DNA of 64,000 nucleotides from Fodinicurvata halophila (GTDB lineage Bacteria; Pseudomonadota; Alphaproteobacteria; Kiloniellales; DSM-21159): assembly GCF_042651425.1 (NCBI RefSeq), contig NZ_JBHSCW010000005.1:1-64000 (forward strand), in the 5' to 3' direction. Shown here piece after piece: positions 41,045 through 50,881 of this stretch. How positions within the stretch are numbered: the first letter of the stretch is position 1; the number at the start of each line of letters is the position of its first letter. Below the pieces are notes generated by a model. That model searched no databases. It was not told the DNA's origin and saw nothing but the letters and a program-made list of their open reading frames with translations. Made by a program: the position numbers and the translations under genes.

Positions 41045-42118
41045 TCATCGGAGCATACGTATTCCAATATAGGTGCTTTCGGAAATGTTGCTCCAATCTA
41101 CGATCTGATCTCGGAATGTAAGGTAACTTTCATGGATCTCTCGGGAGAGCTTGTCGCCTGAGGCGGCTTCGGTGACCACGTCACTGCTGATCCTGGCCAG
41201 GCTTCGCAGTATCTCTTCGTTGAAGCCCTGAATATGGATAACACCTTCCGCTCTTAACTGCTGCAGGGCGCGGGCATTGTTTGTATTGAATTCGGCGAGT
41301 GAAATGGCGTACTCGTTCGTTGCCGTTATTTCGATTACCTGTTGATCCTCTGGAGCCAGGCTTTCCCATACGCTCTTGTTTATGCCAAGTGCGACAGCGG
41401 CCCCTGGCTCATGCCAACCTGGATAGTAGTAGTACCGGGCTGCTGTATGCAGACCCATAACGGTATCGATCCAGGGACCTCCCCATTCACAGGCTTCTAT
41501 CGCGCCGGACTGCAGCGACTGTACGATGTCAGCCGCCGGCAGGAGGATAACGATGGCTCCGAGGCGGCGGAAGACTTCTGCGCCCAAACCCGCCATGCGG
41601 TATCGCAACCCCGAAAAATCTTCCACAAATTTGATTTCATTGACAAACCAGCCGCCCATTTGGGTACCTGTATTACAGCAGAGAAATGGCTTTATGTGGA
41701 AGTTGGCGCTCAAACGATCCCAGAGTTCCTGTCCTCCGCCAAAGCGCACCCAGGCCAGCATCTCGTTTGCGGTGAAGCCGAAGGGCAGTGCGGAATAGAA
41801 ATGAAAGGCGGATGACTTCTCCTCGAAATAGCTGGTGTGAGAGTGGAACATGTCTGCAATGCCAGCTTCCACGGCGTCGAAGGTCTCGAAAGGTCGCACC
41901 AGGGCACCTGAGGGAAGTACTTCAATCCTGAGGCGCCCACCTGTGGCCATGCCGATCGATTGGGCCAGTCGTCGTGCACTTGCAAACAGACCAGGCCCTT
42001 CTGGCCAATCGGTTACCATCGTAAGTTCTCGGAGTCCCCTTGCAACGGCCGGTGCCGGAAAGTGAAAACTTGCCCCTGCAGCCAAGGCAGCGCCGAGCAG
42101 AACCTGTCGTCGCTTCAT
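41045..42118 (-). CDS. Orphan TRAP/DctP-type periplasmic binding protein
   Basis: A 357-residue DctP-family binding protein with a twin-arginine-like signal (KRRQVLLGAALAAGASF). The core LRYRMAGLGAEVFRRLGAIVILLPAADIVQSLQSGAIEACEWGGPW (about 180-225) matches the DctP7 group that binds 2-oxoacids or other monocarboxylates. No DctQ or DctM gene accompanies it. It is transcribed divergently (84-base gap) from a TorS-like hybrid kinase, so it may work as the ligand-sensing partner of that kinase. The local sequence is more AT-rich than the rest. Confidence 0.88.
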   Translation of the reverse strand: MKRRQVLLGAALAAGASFHFPAPAVARGLRELTMVTDWPEGPGLFASARRLAQSIGMATGGRLRIEVLPSGALVRPFETFDAVEAGIADMFHSHTSYFEEKSSAFHFYSALPFGFTANEMLAWVRFGGGQELWDRLSANFHIKPFLCCNTGTQMGGWFVNEIKFVEDFSGLRYRMAGLGAEVFRRLGAIVILLPAADIVQSLQSGAIEACEWGGPWIDTVMGLHTAARYYYYPGWHEPGAAVALGINKSVWESLAPEDQQVIEITATNEYAISLAEFNTNNARALQQLRAEGVIHIQGFNEEILRSLARISSDVVTEAASGDKLSREIHESYLTFRDQIVDWSNISESTYIGIRMLR

Positions 42119-42202
42119 CGATAGCCCCTTTTAGTTCCATTTGGCCTGAAGGCTCTATGCTACTCTCAGAATTGAAATTCCGGAGAAGAATTCTGTCCGG
42201 TC

Positions 42203-44695
42203 ATGAGTGTAGAAAAATCCACCTCTATCAAGAATTCGGAAAACAAGTCCTTGAGTCTTGGGGTTGGAACTCGGCTCTTAATTGCATTCTTTGGGATTAC
42301 CACTTTTGCTGTATTGGCTGCTGTTGCGGGGATCTATGCCTTCCAAGAAGTTGGCCATCGCCTGGATGTCATAGATAGGCGTGTCACGCCCGCGCTTTCG
42401 GCATTGGAACTCTCTCGTACTGCCGAACGTATCATTGCTGTTGCTCCGGCCTTGCTGGCGACGACAGAGCGACCAAAGCTCGCTGAAATCAGGGCAGAAC
42501 TGACCGCGGAAAGCGGACGCCTGAACGACATGCTGCTCCAGAGGACGGACGGTGGGGCAGGAACTCTGCCGTCCCAGATAATGGAACCGATCGTCTCGTC
42601 GCTGGCTAACAGCCTTGCTGAACTGGACGAACTGGTCGCACAAAGAATTGAGAGCAACGAGAAGATCGGGATGCTCAGGGGCGAGGTCTTTCGCACCAGC
42701 GCCGAGGTACAGCGTCTTCTGGGGCCATGGTTGCAGGTTGTGGACAGTGAAATCTCAATGATTGTCGAGAAAACACAAGAAGACCCCACGCAGGACCGAG
42801 ATCGCTTTGCACAGCAGCTGGTCTCGCTGATCCAGACCCAGAGGCTTGTGCAATCCGTTCGCCAACAAGTCTCGACTGTCGTGGATATGCTGACCGAAGC
42901 CTCGACCACCGAACATACGCAAAGGCTTCCGATCCTGGAATTCCAACTTGGCCTTGCACTGACTGCTCTCGCGGCGACCTCAGAGGGCCTTGGTCCCGGG
43001 CTGCAGCCATTGTTCCAGGAACAGCTGGCCAGGCTTCGGAATTTCATCAAGGGGCCAAATGCGATCGCCAACGCTCGTGCCCAAGAAATCCAGCTGGTCG
43101 AGGAGGGCAAGAGACAGCTTGCGGAAACGGAAAGACTGTCGATGCAGCTGACCGCCGCCGTCGATCAGGCTGGATATGATGCCAAGCAGGATATCGGCAC
43201 TGCGATCCGTGATGCATTGCAGGTCCAGCGTCTGAGTGCACAGGTGCTTCTGTTTCTGGTGGTGCTGAGCCTGTTCACCTCGGTCCTGATCGTTTGGTTC
43301 TATGTCGGTGGGAATATCGTGCGCCGCCTGAGTGAACTTACCGAGGGCATGCGTGCCATTGCGGAGGGGCACCTCCATACAGCTGTAGAGGTGAAGGGTA
43401 ACGATGAGATCACGGAGATGAGTCGTACGGTCGAGATCCTGCGCCACAACACCCTGGAACGCGACGCCTTGCTGTCCGAGAAATTACAGGTAGCCGATTA
43501 CCTGGAAAGAGAAGTCAAGCAGCGTACTGCCGAGCTGGAGCTAGCCAATAGTTTCAAGTCGCGCTTTCTAGCTTCGGCCAGCCATGACCTGCGTCAACCC
43601 CTCCATGCCCTGAACCTCTTCATGGCGCAGTTGCGAGCCGAGGCGGATCCGGTAAAGCGCAGCCATCTTGTGACACGGATCGATGCGTCGGTCATTTCGA
43701 TGAACGAGCTGTTCGAAGAGCTGTTGGATACGTCGAAGCTTGAAGCGGGTATTCTCGCTCCTGACCTGAAGTCGTTTCCAGCCGAGCATCTGCTCATGCG
43801 CTTAGAAACGACATTCGCGGGTGTTGCCCATGCAAAGGGGTTGCGCCTGCGTATCGTCCCGAGCAGCGCCTGGGTGCGCAGTGACGTCATTCTGCTTGAA
43901 CGCATTCTGCTTAATCTCGTGTCCAACGCGATTCGATATACGGAAAAGGGAAGCGTGGTGATCGGGTGCCGGCCGCGCGGTCAGAACCTGCGGTTCGACG
44001 TATGGGACAGTGGCCCTGGTATTCCGTACGATCAGCAGAAGACCATCTTCAATGAATTCTACCAGCTGGCACCCAGACGAGCAGATCGGCAAGCTGGCCT
44101 CGGCCTCGGGCTCGCAATCGTTGAGCGCTTTGCCCGTCTTCTTGGTCATTCCATAGAACTGAGTTCACAGCCGGGCCAGGGTACGCGCTTTTCAATCTTC
44201 GTACCGCGCACGCGGGCCGGGTTAGAGAGCGCGAGTTATCAGGACATGCCAAGGGATCTTGCCGATCCTCTGGTGGGAAAGTGTATCCTCCTGATTGATG
44301 ATGACGAGGTGGTGCTGAGCGAGATGGGTGGGCTTCTCGGCAAGTTGGGCTGTACGATACTGACAGCTCCCTCTTCCGGAGCAGCTGTTGAGCAGCTTGA
44401 ACGCTCTCCGACGCGGCTCGATCTGATCATCTCGGACTATCGGCTTACCGAAGGTCGAAGCGGACCCGAGGCAATTGCCCTGATCCGTCAGGTGATGGGG
44501 AATGCCGTTCCCGCATTGCTCATCACTGGTGATACGACTCCGGAAGTTCTGCACCAGGCGCAGATCAGCGGCTATCATCTGTTGCACAAGCCGGTTACGC
44601 CTATGGCCCTGCGTTCCATACTGACTCATTTGATTGGTGCAGGCCCATGCGGCACGGAGCGTCCTACACACGGCAAGACAGGAAATTCCTCCTAG
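42203..44695 (+). CDS. Hybrid sensor histidine kinase, TorS-like layout
   Basis: An 830-residue inner-membrane kinase. Helix 1 is at about 24-46, a long all-helical periplasmic domain at about 47-343, helix 2 at about 345-368, then a HAMP segment, HisKA with H461 (SASHDLRQPLHALNLF), an HATPase domain (NAIRYT N-box, WDSGPGIP, GLGLGLAI) and a receiver with D745 (LIISDYRLTEG). There is no Hpt domain, unlike TorS. The periplasmic part resembles the TorS sensor that docks a binding protein. It lies beside an orphan DctP-like gene and tail-to-tail with a NarL-type regulator, and these three probably form one signalling unit. Confidence 0.88.
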   Translation: MSVEKSTSIKNSENKSLSLGVGTRLLIAFFGITTFAVLAAVAGIYAFQEVGHRLDVIDRRVTPALSALELSRTAERIIAVAPALLATTERPKLAEIRAELTAESGRLNDMLLQRTDGGAGTLPSQIMEPIVSSLANSLAELDELVAQRIESNEKIGMLRGEVFRTSAEVQRLLGPWLQVVDSEISMIVEKTQEDPTQDRDRFAQQLVSLIQTQRLVQSVRQQVSTVVDMLTEASTTEHTQRLPILEFQLGLALTALAATSEGLGPGLQPLFQEQLARLRNFIKGPNAIANARAQEIQLVEEGKRQLAETERLSMQLTAAVDQAGYDAKQDIGTAIRDALQVQRLSAQVLLFLVVLSLFTSVLIVWFYVGGNIVRRLSELTEGMRAIAEGHLHTAVEVKGNDEITEMSRTVEILRHNTLERDALLSEKLQVADYLEREVKQRTAELELANSFKSRFLASASHDLRQPLHALNLFMAQLRAEADPVKRSHLVTRIDASVISMNELFEELLDTSKLEAGILAPDLKSFPAEHLLMRLETTFAGVAHAKGLRLRIVPSSAWVRSDVILLERILLNLVSNAIRYTEKGSVVIGCRPRGQNLRFDVWDSGPGIPYDQQKTIFNEFYQLAPRRADRQAGLGLGLAIVERFARLLGHSIELSSQPGQGTRFSIFVPRTRAGLESASYQDMPRDLADPLVGKCILLIDDDEVVLSEMGGLLGKLGCTILTAPSSGAAVEQLERSPTRLDLIISDYRLTEGRSGPEAIALIRQVMGNAVPALLITGDTTPEVLHQAQISGYHLLHKPVTPMALRSILTHLIGAGPCGTERPTHGKTGNSS

Positions 44696-45348
44696 CGCGG
44701 CAATGCCCGGGAGTTCGGTCGCCCGGCTGCAATGACAGCTTCGGTGCGGTTGCTCACGTTCAGGGCCTTCAAAATGGCAGTGACATGGTTCTTTACCGTG
44801 GGCTCGGCGATATCAAGCACGCGACAGATTGCCTTGTTGCTCTTGCCCTGCATCATCAGTGCAAACACCTCCATCTGGCGTTCGGTAAGCCCGAGTTCGG
44901 AGGCTGACGGCTGCATCTGCGAGTGCAGGCCAGCATCGGGGATGGGCTGTGGCCGGCCGAGAATCTCCGGCGGAACGTAGATGCCGCCAGAGAAGATCAA
45001 CGTGAAGGCGCTCAGCATGATCTCACGCCTGGCCGACTTGGGAACGAACCCGAGGGCGCCGAGATCAAGGGCCCGCGCAATGTCCTCATGGTCATTGCTG
45101 GCCGAGAGTATGACCACGGAGATGGCCGGAAAGCGCGTGCGTATCTCGGCCAGGATATCGAAGCCGCTGCCGTCCGGCAGAGTCAGATCAAGCAGGATGA
45201 GTTCGAAATCCGGAGTATTTTCAAGGCAAAGCATTGCCTGTCGAGCATCTCCTGCCTCGACGATCTCGGCATTTGCCTTCAATTCCTTGAGGACGCCGCT
45301 TAGTGCCTCACGGATCAGGACATGGTCGTCGACGACGAGGACCTTCAT
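44692..45348 (-). CDS. NarL/FixJ-type response regulator
   Basis: A 218-residue regulator with a receiver (about 1-118; MKVLVVDDHVLIREAL, phosphoacceptor Asp in LILLDLTLPDGSGF, Lys in FVPKSARREI) and a LuxR-type helix-turn-helix (about 145-205; LGLTERQMEVFALMMQGKSNKAICRVLDIAEPTVKNHVTAILKALNV). ATG 45348 is preferred over GTG 45363 because GGAG lies eight bases before it. Its stop overlaps the stop of the kinase gene by three bases in convergent orientation. It is the likely output partner of that kinase. Confidence 0.9.
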   Translation of the reverse strand: MKVLVVDDHVLIREALSGVLKELKANAEIVEAGDARQAMLCLENTPDFELILLDLTLPDGSGFDILAEIRTRFPAISVVILSASNDHEDIARALDLGALGFVPKSARREIMLSAFTLIFSGGIYVPPEILGRPQPIPDAGLHSQMQPSASELGLTERQMEVFALMMQGKSNKAICRVLDIAEPTVKNHVTAILKALNVSNRTEAVIAAGRPNSRALPR

Positions 45349-45586
45349 CGAAGGACGCTCCACTGTTCAATTTCAATAACCATACTTCAGGACTGGGACC
45401 AATGCACGTGTGGTCACGGGACAAAACCTCCCAGAAACTCTCTTGTTTGACTGGATTCTGTCGAAATGGCGGTCGCGAACGAGACCTTCGTCGCGAGACC
45501 CCTGGAGGATTCCAGGCCTGTCGAGTGCCGGGCATCCTTGTAAAGTAAGGCCGGAATGCCCCGGCTCTTCATGCGGAGTTCGTGCC
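45349..45586. other. Divergent promoter region
   Basis: Shared upstream region of the response regulator (minus) and the small HExxH gene (plus). I see no strong palindrome or terminator. Confidence 0.4.
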
Positions 45587-46030
45587 ATGCAGGAATTGCT
45601 GACGGTGTTTGTGACCTGGCTTTCCCTTACTTTTGCTCTGCCGGCAAATTATGAAACGCCGAAGGTGGAGCTCGTTTCCGCATCGGAGATGCTGGCGCGC
45701 CGTTACAGTTACCAGGCCGCGAGTCTCCATGGCCCGGTTGCAGCAGATACTCACCACGATCTTCACGCGGTTTACGATGATCGCAACCAGACGATCTACC
45801 TGTTAGAGGGCTGGTCGGCTGAATCTCCTGCTGATGTCTCGGTGCTGCTGCATGAAGTGGTCCATCACCTTCAGAATGTCGGCGGGCTGGAATACGATTG
45901 TCCGGAGGCACGCGAACGTACGGCCTACGAAGCGCAGGCACGTTGGCTGGAGCTGGTGGGCAAGAGCCTTGCAGAGGAATTCGAGCTTGATGCGATGACG
46001 ATTCTCATCCGTACGAACTGTCTCCACTGA
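45587..46030 (+). CDS. Small HExxH zincin-like protein
   Basis: A 147-residue protein with a short hydrophobic N-terminus (QELLTVFVTWLSLTFALPANY) that could be a signal peptide. HEVVHHLQ gives the zinc motif H89-E90-x-x-H93. E115 in TAYEAQARWLE is a good third ligand, making a gluzincin-like site of minimal size. It resembles small uncharacterised proteins I recall as DUF6647-like. The N-terminal half has no other recognisable motif. It is monocistronic. The substrate is unknown and activity is inferred from the motif only. Confidence 0.75.
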   Translation: MQELLTVFVTWLSLTFALPANYETPKVELVSASEMLARRYSYQAASLHGPVAADTHHDLHAVYDDRNQTIYLLEGWSAESPADVSVLLHEVVHHLQNVGGLEYDCPEARERTAYEAQARWLELVGKSLAEEFELDAMTILIRTNCLH

Positions 46031-46084
46031 GAAAAGTCGCGAACAGAACGAATTCGCATATAAAGCCCGATTATGCTGCTCGAC

Positions 46085-49000
46085 TTAGGTGCCCAAGAGG
46101 ACTTCGCGTAGCTTTACCGCCAGCACTTGGCGACGGTAGGGTTTGGTCAGAAGGTGGACACCGGGATCCAGCTGTCCGTGGTGCACGATGGCATGATCGG
46201 TGTAGCCCGAGGTGAAGAGCACGGGCAGCTTGGGATGCAGCTGCCTGGCCTTCTCGGCGAGCTCGCCGCCGTCCATTCCGCCCGGCATGACCACGTCCGT
46301 GAAGAGCAGGTCGAAATCGCTGTCCTGTTTCAGGATTTCCAGGGCGTGATGGCCGTTTTCCGCACTGACCACTCTATAGCCCAGGCTTTCCAGTTGTCCG
46401 ATCACGTGGCCGCGAACCAGTTCGTCGTCCTCGACCACCAGGATGCGCTCCGGACCGCCCTGGGCTTCCGTTTCCGGTTCCGGCTCTTCGGCTCCTGTGG
46501 AGCCACTGTAGGCGCGTGGCAGGTAGAGCTTCACGGTGGTGCCCCGGCCTTCCTCGGAGTAGAGCACGGCATGCCCCTGGGATTGCTTGGCGAAGCCATA
46601 GACCATGCTGAGGCCCAGGCCGCTACCCTGGCCCACCTCCTTGGTGGTGAAGAAGGGATCGAAGGCGCGCGCCGTTACCTCGGCCGGCATGCCGCGGCCG
46701 CTGTCGGAGATCGCAAGCATCACGTAAGTGCCCGGTCCAACCGTGTCGGCTCCCTCGCCATAAGCCTGGTCGAGCCGGACATTGCGCAGCTCTATGGTCA
46801 AACGTCCTCCCTCCGGCATGGCATCACGGGCATTGAGGCAAAGGTTGAGAACGGCACTCTCAAGCTGGGCCGGATCCACAAGCGCATGCCAGAGGCCGTC
46901 TTCGGCCAAGGTCGTGATCTCTATATGCTCGCCCAGTGTATGACGCAGCAAGCTGCTCATCTGCTGGATCTGGGTGCCGACATCGGTGACCTGTGGGGAC
47001 AGGGGCTGCTGCCTGGCGAAGGCCAGGAGATGCCGTGTCAGTTCTGCACCGCGGTCGGCCGCGTTCTGGGTCATCTCAGCCATCGCCCGTAGCTCGTGAT
47101 CCTCGGGCAGTTCGGCCAGCATGGTCTCGGTGTTGCCGAGAATCACCGTCAGGAGATTGTTGAAATCATGGGCGACGCCGCCGGTCAGCTGGCCGATGGC
47201 TTTCAATCGTTCGGACTTGGTCAGGCTTTCCGCCATCCGCCGGTTCTCCAGCATGCGTCCGATGTGCGCAGCCACGGCGTGAACCATCTCGCGCTCTTCC
47301 TCGAAGAAAACCTCCTCTGCGTCGTTGCCGGCCTGACGCCGTTCCCTGTAACCAACCTCTACATGACCAACGTTCCGGCCATCGCAGCGGATGGTGGCGG
47401 AGAATGCCAGCACTGGAGTCTGCCAGCCGCGACTGTGGTATTCCCTGTCCTCGAGATATATCCGGGCAACACTGACATCCGCGTGCAGCAGGCTTTCGGT
47501 CAATACATCTGCTATGCCCTGAGAGATGTCCGCCACCGAGGACAACGGATCGGCGGTCATCTCCAATACCCGATAGAGGCAGCGCAGTTCCTTGAGGCGT
47601 TCGCGCAATTGTTGCTGATGGCGCTTGCGCTCGGTGACGTCCGTCATGCCGCCCACCAGTCGTGCCGGCGTCCCGGCAGGGTCCAGGATCAGGCAGGCGT
47701 GATCCTCCACATGCCGGATCTGCCCGTCGCGCCGTACCACGCGATACTCGGTTTCCCAGAACTCCTGCCTGTCGAGGATTGCCTGACGCACATCGTGAGA
47801 AACCCTGGCCCGGTCGTCGGGGTGAATCCATGGATGCCAGCGCTCCGGCGTTTCCAGTTCGCTTGGTTCGCAGCCCAGTAGCCTTGCTACATCCGCATTC
47901 CACCACAGGGCATTGCTCTGCAAGTCCCAGTCCCAGAGCACATCGGAGACGGCCGAGGAGATGGCCTGGAAACGCTGTTCGCTTTCGCGTAGGGCCAGTT
48001 CGGCCTGTTTGCGGCGCGTGATGTCCCGGGCCGTCCCCATGACACGCAAGACCTCTCCGTCATCATTTCGTATCACTGTGCCTTTATCCGAAATCCAGCA
48101 CAGGCTGCCGTCGGGACGGACTATGCGATACTCGGCAGTGAACCCTTCGTTCGCCTGGTCTTGCAGGACCTGCATGACGGACTCGCGGTCCTCCTCGTGG
48201 ATGGCGTCCAGCCAGAGCATGGGGTCTTCGTAGAGGCTCTCGCACGAGCGGCCCCAGATGCGCTCAAATGCGGGGCTGACATAATGGAGCACGTCTCCGC
48301 TCGGATTGCTGATCCAGAACACCTCTTCGATGTTCTCGGCCAACTCGCGGAACTTCTCCTCGGACGCGCGCAGGGCCTCGAGAGCGCGTGTGCGCTCGAT
48401 CATGATCGAGGTGAGATGGGACAGGCGCGCGATCACCTCCAGGTCCGAGGTGTTGGGCGCTCGGACGTCGCGGTAATAGAGTGCGAAGCTGGCCAGCATC
48501 CTGCCGTCGGCGCTCTTTATGGGGGTCGACCAGCAGGCGCGCAGATCGTATTGCCGGGCCAGATCCCTGTAGTCGGCCCAGAGGGGGTCGTTCTCTATGT
48601 CGGTGACGATGACCTGTTCATTCTTGTACATGGCCGTGCCGCAGGAGCCTGCCTCCGGGCCGATCTCCAGTCCATCCAGGGCCTCGTTGTAACTTTCGGG
48701 CAGGCCGGGTGCCGCGCCGGCACGGATGTGCCGGCCATCGGGATCCAGTAAAGCAATGGAGGCGATAGCCGGGGGGACCAGATCTTCTGCTCCCCGGACG
48801 AGTGCCTCCATGACTTCCTCGAGACTTCCGCCTCCCGAAATTCTCTGCAGGATATCCTTCTCGAGCTGGGCGATCCGGCGAAAGCGTTCCTTCTGGGTGA
48901 TGTCGCGGAAGGTCACCACCGCGCCGGTGATGGCCCCCGTCTCATCAGTCAGGGGCGCCGTGGTATAGTCCACGGCTATGGCACTGCCATCCCTGCTGAA

Positions 49001-49666
49001 GAAGACGTCCGTGTCGACATGCCGTGTGAGCCCATCTCCTAGGGTCCGGTAGATGGGGCAGTTCTCGCGCGGATAGGCGGTTCCGTCCGCGTGATGATGG
49101 TGGATCAAGCTATGGGAATCCCGGCTTAGGATTTCCGGTTCCTCCCAGCCGAGGATTTTCCGGGCTGTGGGGTTCTGCCTGACCACACGCCCGTCGATGT
49201 CCAGGACATGCACGGCATCCGCGATCGAGTTCAGGATTGACTCGCTGGTCCGGCGTTCCGTCTGCAGCTTTTCCCGGACCTGGTGCTGTTCGGTTATATC
49301 GATCAGCAGGCCTTGCAGGCAGTCCTTCTCCTCGCCCTTGTAGAAGGAGATCAGGTCGTGCAGCCAGACCACACGGCCATCGGCCGCGATCATCCGGTAT
49401 TCCACCTGGTGGGTGCGGCCTTCGCGGATGGCCGCCTTGCAGAACTCGATGGTCCGCTCCCTGTCTTCTGGGTGCAGATGGCTTTCCCAGAAATCGGGTT
49501 CGGTCGTCCAGCGTTCGGCGGGATAGCCCAGGATTGCCTCGATCTTTGGGCTGATGAAGGTATAGTGCCAGCTTTCCGGATCGGCCTGCCAGATTGCCCC
49601 GTCTATGGAGTGCATCAGCTGTTCCAGCTGATGCTGGGTGAAGGCGCCGTTTTCCTGGATGCTCAT
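46085..49666 (-). CDS. Multi-PAS/GAF hybrid histidine kinase
   Basis: A 1193-residue soluble sensor kinase with no transmembrane helix. In order: PAS (about 10-130), PAS (135-262), GAF (268-430), PAS (437-560), PAS (565-690), a degenerate GAF-like segment (700-810), HisKA with H833 (GGVAHDFNNLLTVILGN), HATPase (about 940-1055; NARDAMPEGG, SDSGRGMP) and a receiver (about 1075-1190) with D1124 (LLFTDVVMPGGMDGGELA). ATG 49666 is chosen over an upstream in-frame ATG at 49717 because GGAGG stands about ten bases before it. No response regulator or Hpt gene is adjacent. Such kinases integrate several cytosolic cues, perhaps redox or light; no heme or flavin residue can be assigned by eye. Confidence 0.9.
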   Translation of the reverse strand: MSIQENGAFTQHQLEQLMHSIDGAIWQADPESWHYTFISPKIEAILGYPAERWTTEPDFWESHLHPEDRERTIEFCKAAIREGRTHQVEYRMIAADGRVVWLHDLISFYKGEEKDCLQGLLIDITEQHQVREKLQTERRTSESILNSIADAVHVLDIDGRVVRQNPTARKILGWEEPEILSRDSHSLIHHHHADGTAYPRENCPIYRTLGDGLTRHVDTDVFFSRDGSAIAVDYTTAPLTDETGAITGAVVTFRDITQKERFRRIAQLEKDILQRISGGGSLEEVMEALVRGAEDLVPPAIASIALLDPDGRHIRAGAAPGLPESYNEALDGLEIGPEAGSCGTAMYKNEQVIVTDIENDPLWADYRDLARQYDLRACWSTPIKSADGRMLASFALYYRDVRAPNTSDLEVIARLSHLTSIMIERTRALEALRASEEKFRELAENIEEVFWISNPSGDVLHYVSPAFERIWGRSCESLYEDPMLWLDAIHEEDRESVMQVLQDQANEGFTAEYRIVRPDGSLCWISDKGTVIRNDDGEVLRVMGTARDITRRKQAELALRESEQRFQAISSAVSDVLWDWDLQSNALWWNADVARLLGCEPSELETPERWHPWIHPDDRARVSHDVRQAILDRQEFWETEYRVVRRDGQIRHVEDHACLILDPAGTPARLVGGMTDVTERKRHQQQLRERLKELRCLYRVLEMTADPLSSVADISQGIADVLTESLLHADVSVARIYLEDREYHSRGWQTPVLAFSATIRCDGRNVGHVEVGYRERRQAGNDAEEVFFEEEREMVHAVAAHIGRMLENRRMAESLTKSERLKAIGQLTGGVAHDFNNLLTVILGNTETMLAELPEDHELRAMAEMTQNAADRGAELTRHLLAFARQQPLSPQVTDVGTQIQQMSSLLRHTLGEHIEITTLAEDGLWHALVDPAQLESAVLNLCLNARDAMPEGGRLTIELRNVRLDQAYGEGADTVGPGTYVMLAISDSGRGMPAEVTARAFDPFFTTKEVGQGSGLGLSMVYGFAKQSQGHAVLYSEEGRGTTVKLYLPRAYSGSTGAEEPEPETEAQGGPERILVVEDDELVRGHVIGQLESLGYRVVSAENGHHALEILKQDSDFDLLFTDVVMPGGMDGGELAEKARQLHPKLPVLFTSGYTDHAIVHHGQLDPGVHLLTKPYRRQVLAVKLREVLLGT

Positions 49667-50037
49667 GGCTGCTTGCCTCCGCCCTTTCTGGTGATCTGTT
49701 GCCGTCGTCCAGGCCATGGAGCATTACGACCTGACTCCCAAACCAATTCTTATTTCACCGTCAGGGGGTGTGTCAGCCTTTTGCCGAACGTGAACATCAG
49801 AATCTTTCCAGCTTTGCTTTACTGGACACAGAGGCAGGATTTCTCTCTGCCGACAGCTTCTTTCACGGAAAGATTATCGGTGTGGGGCGGGGTCTTTTGG
49901 AGACATTGTCCTGTTGCCTTCTGACAGATTGGGGATGCTCTCTGATTCCTGTAATGTCGGATGAAAATCATGCCGCTCCAACCGGGCGGGGCAGGGATGA
50001 GGGGCAAGCTTGGACAACGAACCAATGGGAGGCTTTC
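49667..50037. other. Intergenic region before amino acid ABC operon
   Basis: About 370 bases separating the divergent kinase and ABC operon. It has AT-rich patches suited to promoters. Open frames running through it lack ribosome binding sites. No clear palindrome or RNA gene is seen. Confidence 0.4.
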
Positions 50038-50874
50038 ATGAAACGTAGACTACGTGCACTCGCGGCGGGTGCTGCCTTTGCCGCTGCCGGAGCCGTGGGC
50101 ACGACCAGTGCCGCGGCGGACGCCCTGGTGGCCGGTGTCGAGGCGTCCTTCCCGCCCTGGGCCTATGTGGAAGACGGCGAGTACAAGGGCATCGCGATCG
50201 ATGCCATGCGTGCCATCGCCGAGGACCAGGGCATGGAGGTCGAGTTCAAGGACCTGCCGTGGCCATCCTTGATTCCCGCGCTGGCCAAGGGACGCATCGA
50301 CCTGCTGGTCACGGGCCTCAACATCACGCAAGAGCGCAACGAAGTGCTCGATTTCTCGATCCCCTGGTGGGAGAACGATGACGAGGTGCTTGTGGCCGAG
50401 GACTCGGACCTGAACGTGGTCACCGCGCTTTGCTGTGGGGCTACGGTCGGAGCCCAGGGTGGCGCCACGCAATTTCAGTGGCTCGAGGACAACCTGGCTG
50501 CCAACGATGACGTGGGCATCACCCTGCGCAGCTACGAAGATTACGTGACGGCCGTCGAGGATATGGGCGCGGGACGTCTGGACGCCGTGGTAACCTCCAC
50601 CGACACGGCCGAGGACTTTATCGCCAAGGACCGGCCGGTGAAGATCGTCGGGACCATCCAGCAGAACCAGCCGCAGGCCCTGGCGGTGGAGAAGGGCGAT
50701 CCCAACGAGATCCTGGGCAAGCTCAACGCCGGTATCATGAACATCTATGAATCCGGTCAGTGGGCCGAGATCGTGAAGGAGTACTCTCCGCAGTCCACCA
50801 TCCGGAGCATTCCGACGACCATGCCGGACTACGTGGATGCCTACGAGGAGCCGATTCCCGGCTATTCCGACTGA
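50038..50874 (+). CDS. Polar amino acid ABC transporter binding protein (family 3)
   Basis: A 278-residue periplasmic protein with a signal peptide to about residue 27 (SAAA-DA). LVAGVEASFPPWAYVEDGEYKGIAIDAMRAIA (about 29-60) is the SBP_bac_3 start. LTGLNITQERNEVLDFSIPWW (about 93-113) includes the Thr-x-x-Arg substrate contact. The Cys-Cys in VTALCCGATVGAQGG is unusual in this loop. The family binds amino acids, opines or ectoine-like compounds. ATG 50038 has GGGAGG seven bases upstream. Two permeases and an ATPase follow. Confidence 0.92.
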   Translation: MKRRLRALAAGAAFAAAGAVGTTSAAADALVAGVEASFPPWAYVEDGEYKGIAIDAMRAIAEDQGMEVEFKDLPWPSLIPALAKGRIDLLVTGLNITQERNEVLDFSIPWWENDDEVLVAEDSDLNVVTALCCGATVGAQGGATQFQWLEDNLAANDDVGITLRSYEDYVTAVEDMGAGRLDAVVTSTDTAEDFIAKDRPVKIVGTIQQNQPQALAVEKGDPNEILGKLNAGIMNIYESGQWAEIVKEYSPQSTIRSIPTTMPDYVDAYEEPIPGYSD

Positions 50875-50881
50875 GACCTGT

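Noticed and set aside
41045..42118. Part of the 29173-32027 TRAP transporter
   Set aside because: That transporter has its own binding protein. This one differs in signal type and family branch and sits beside kinase genes instead.
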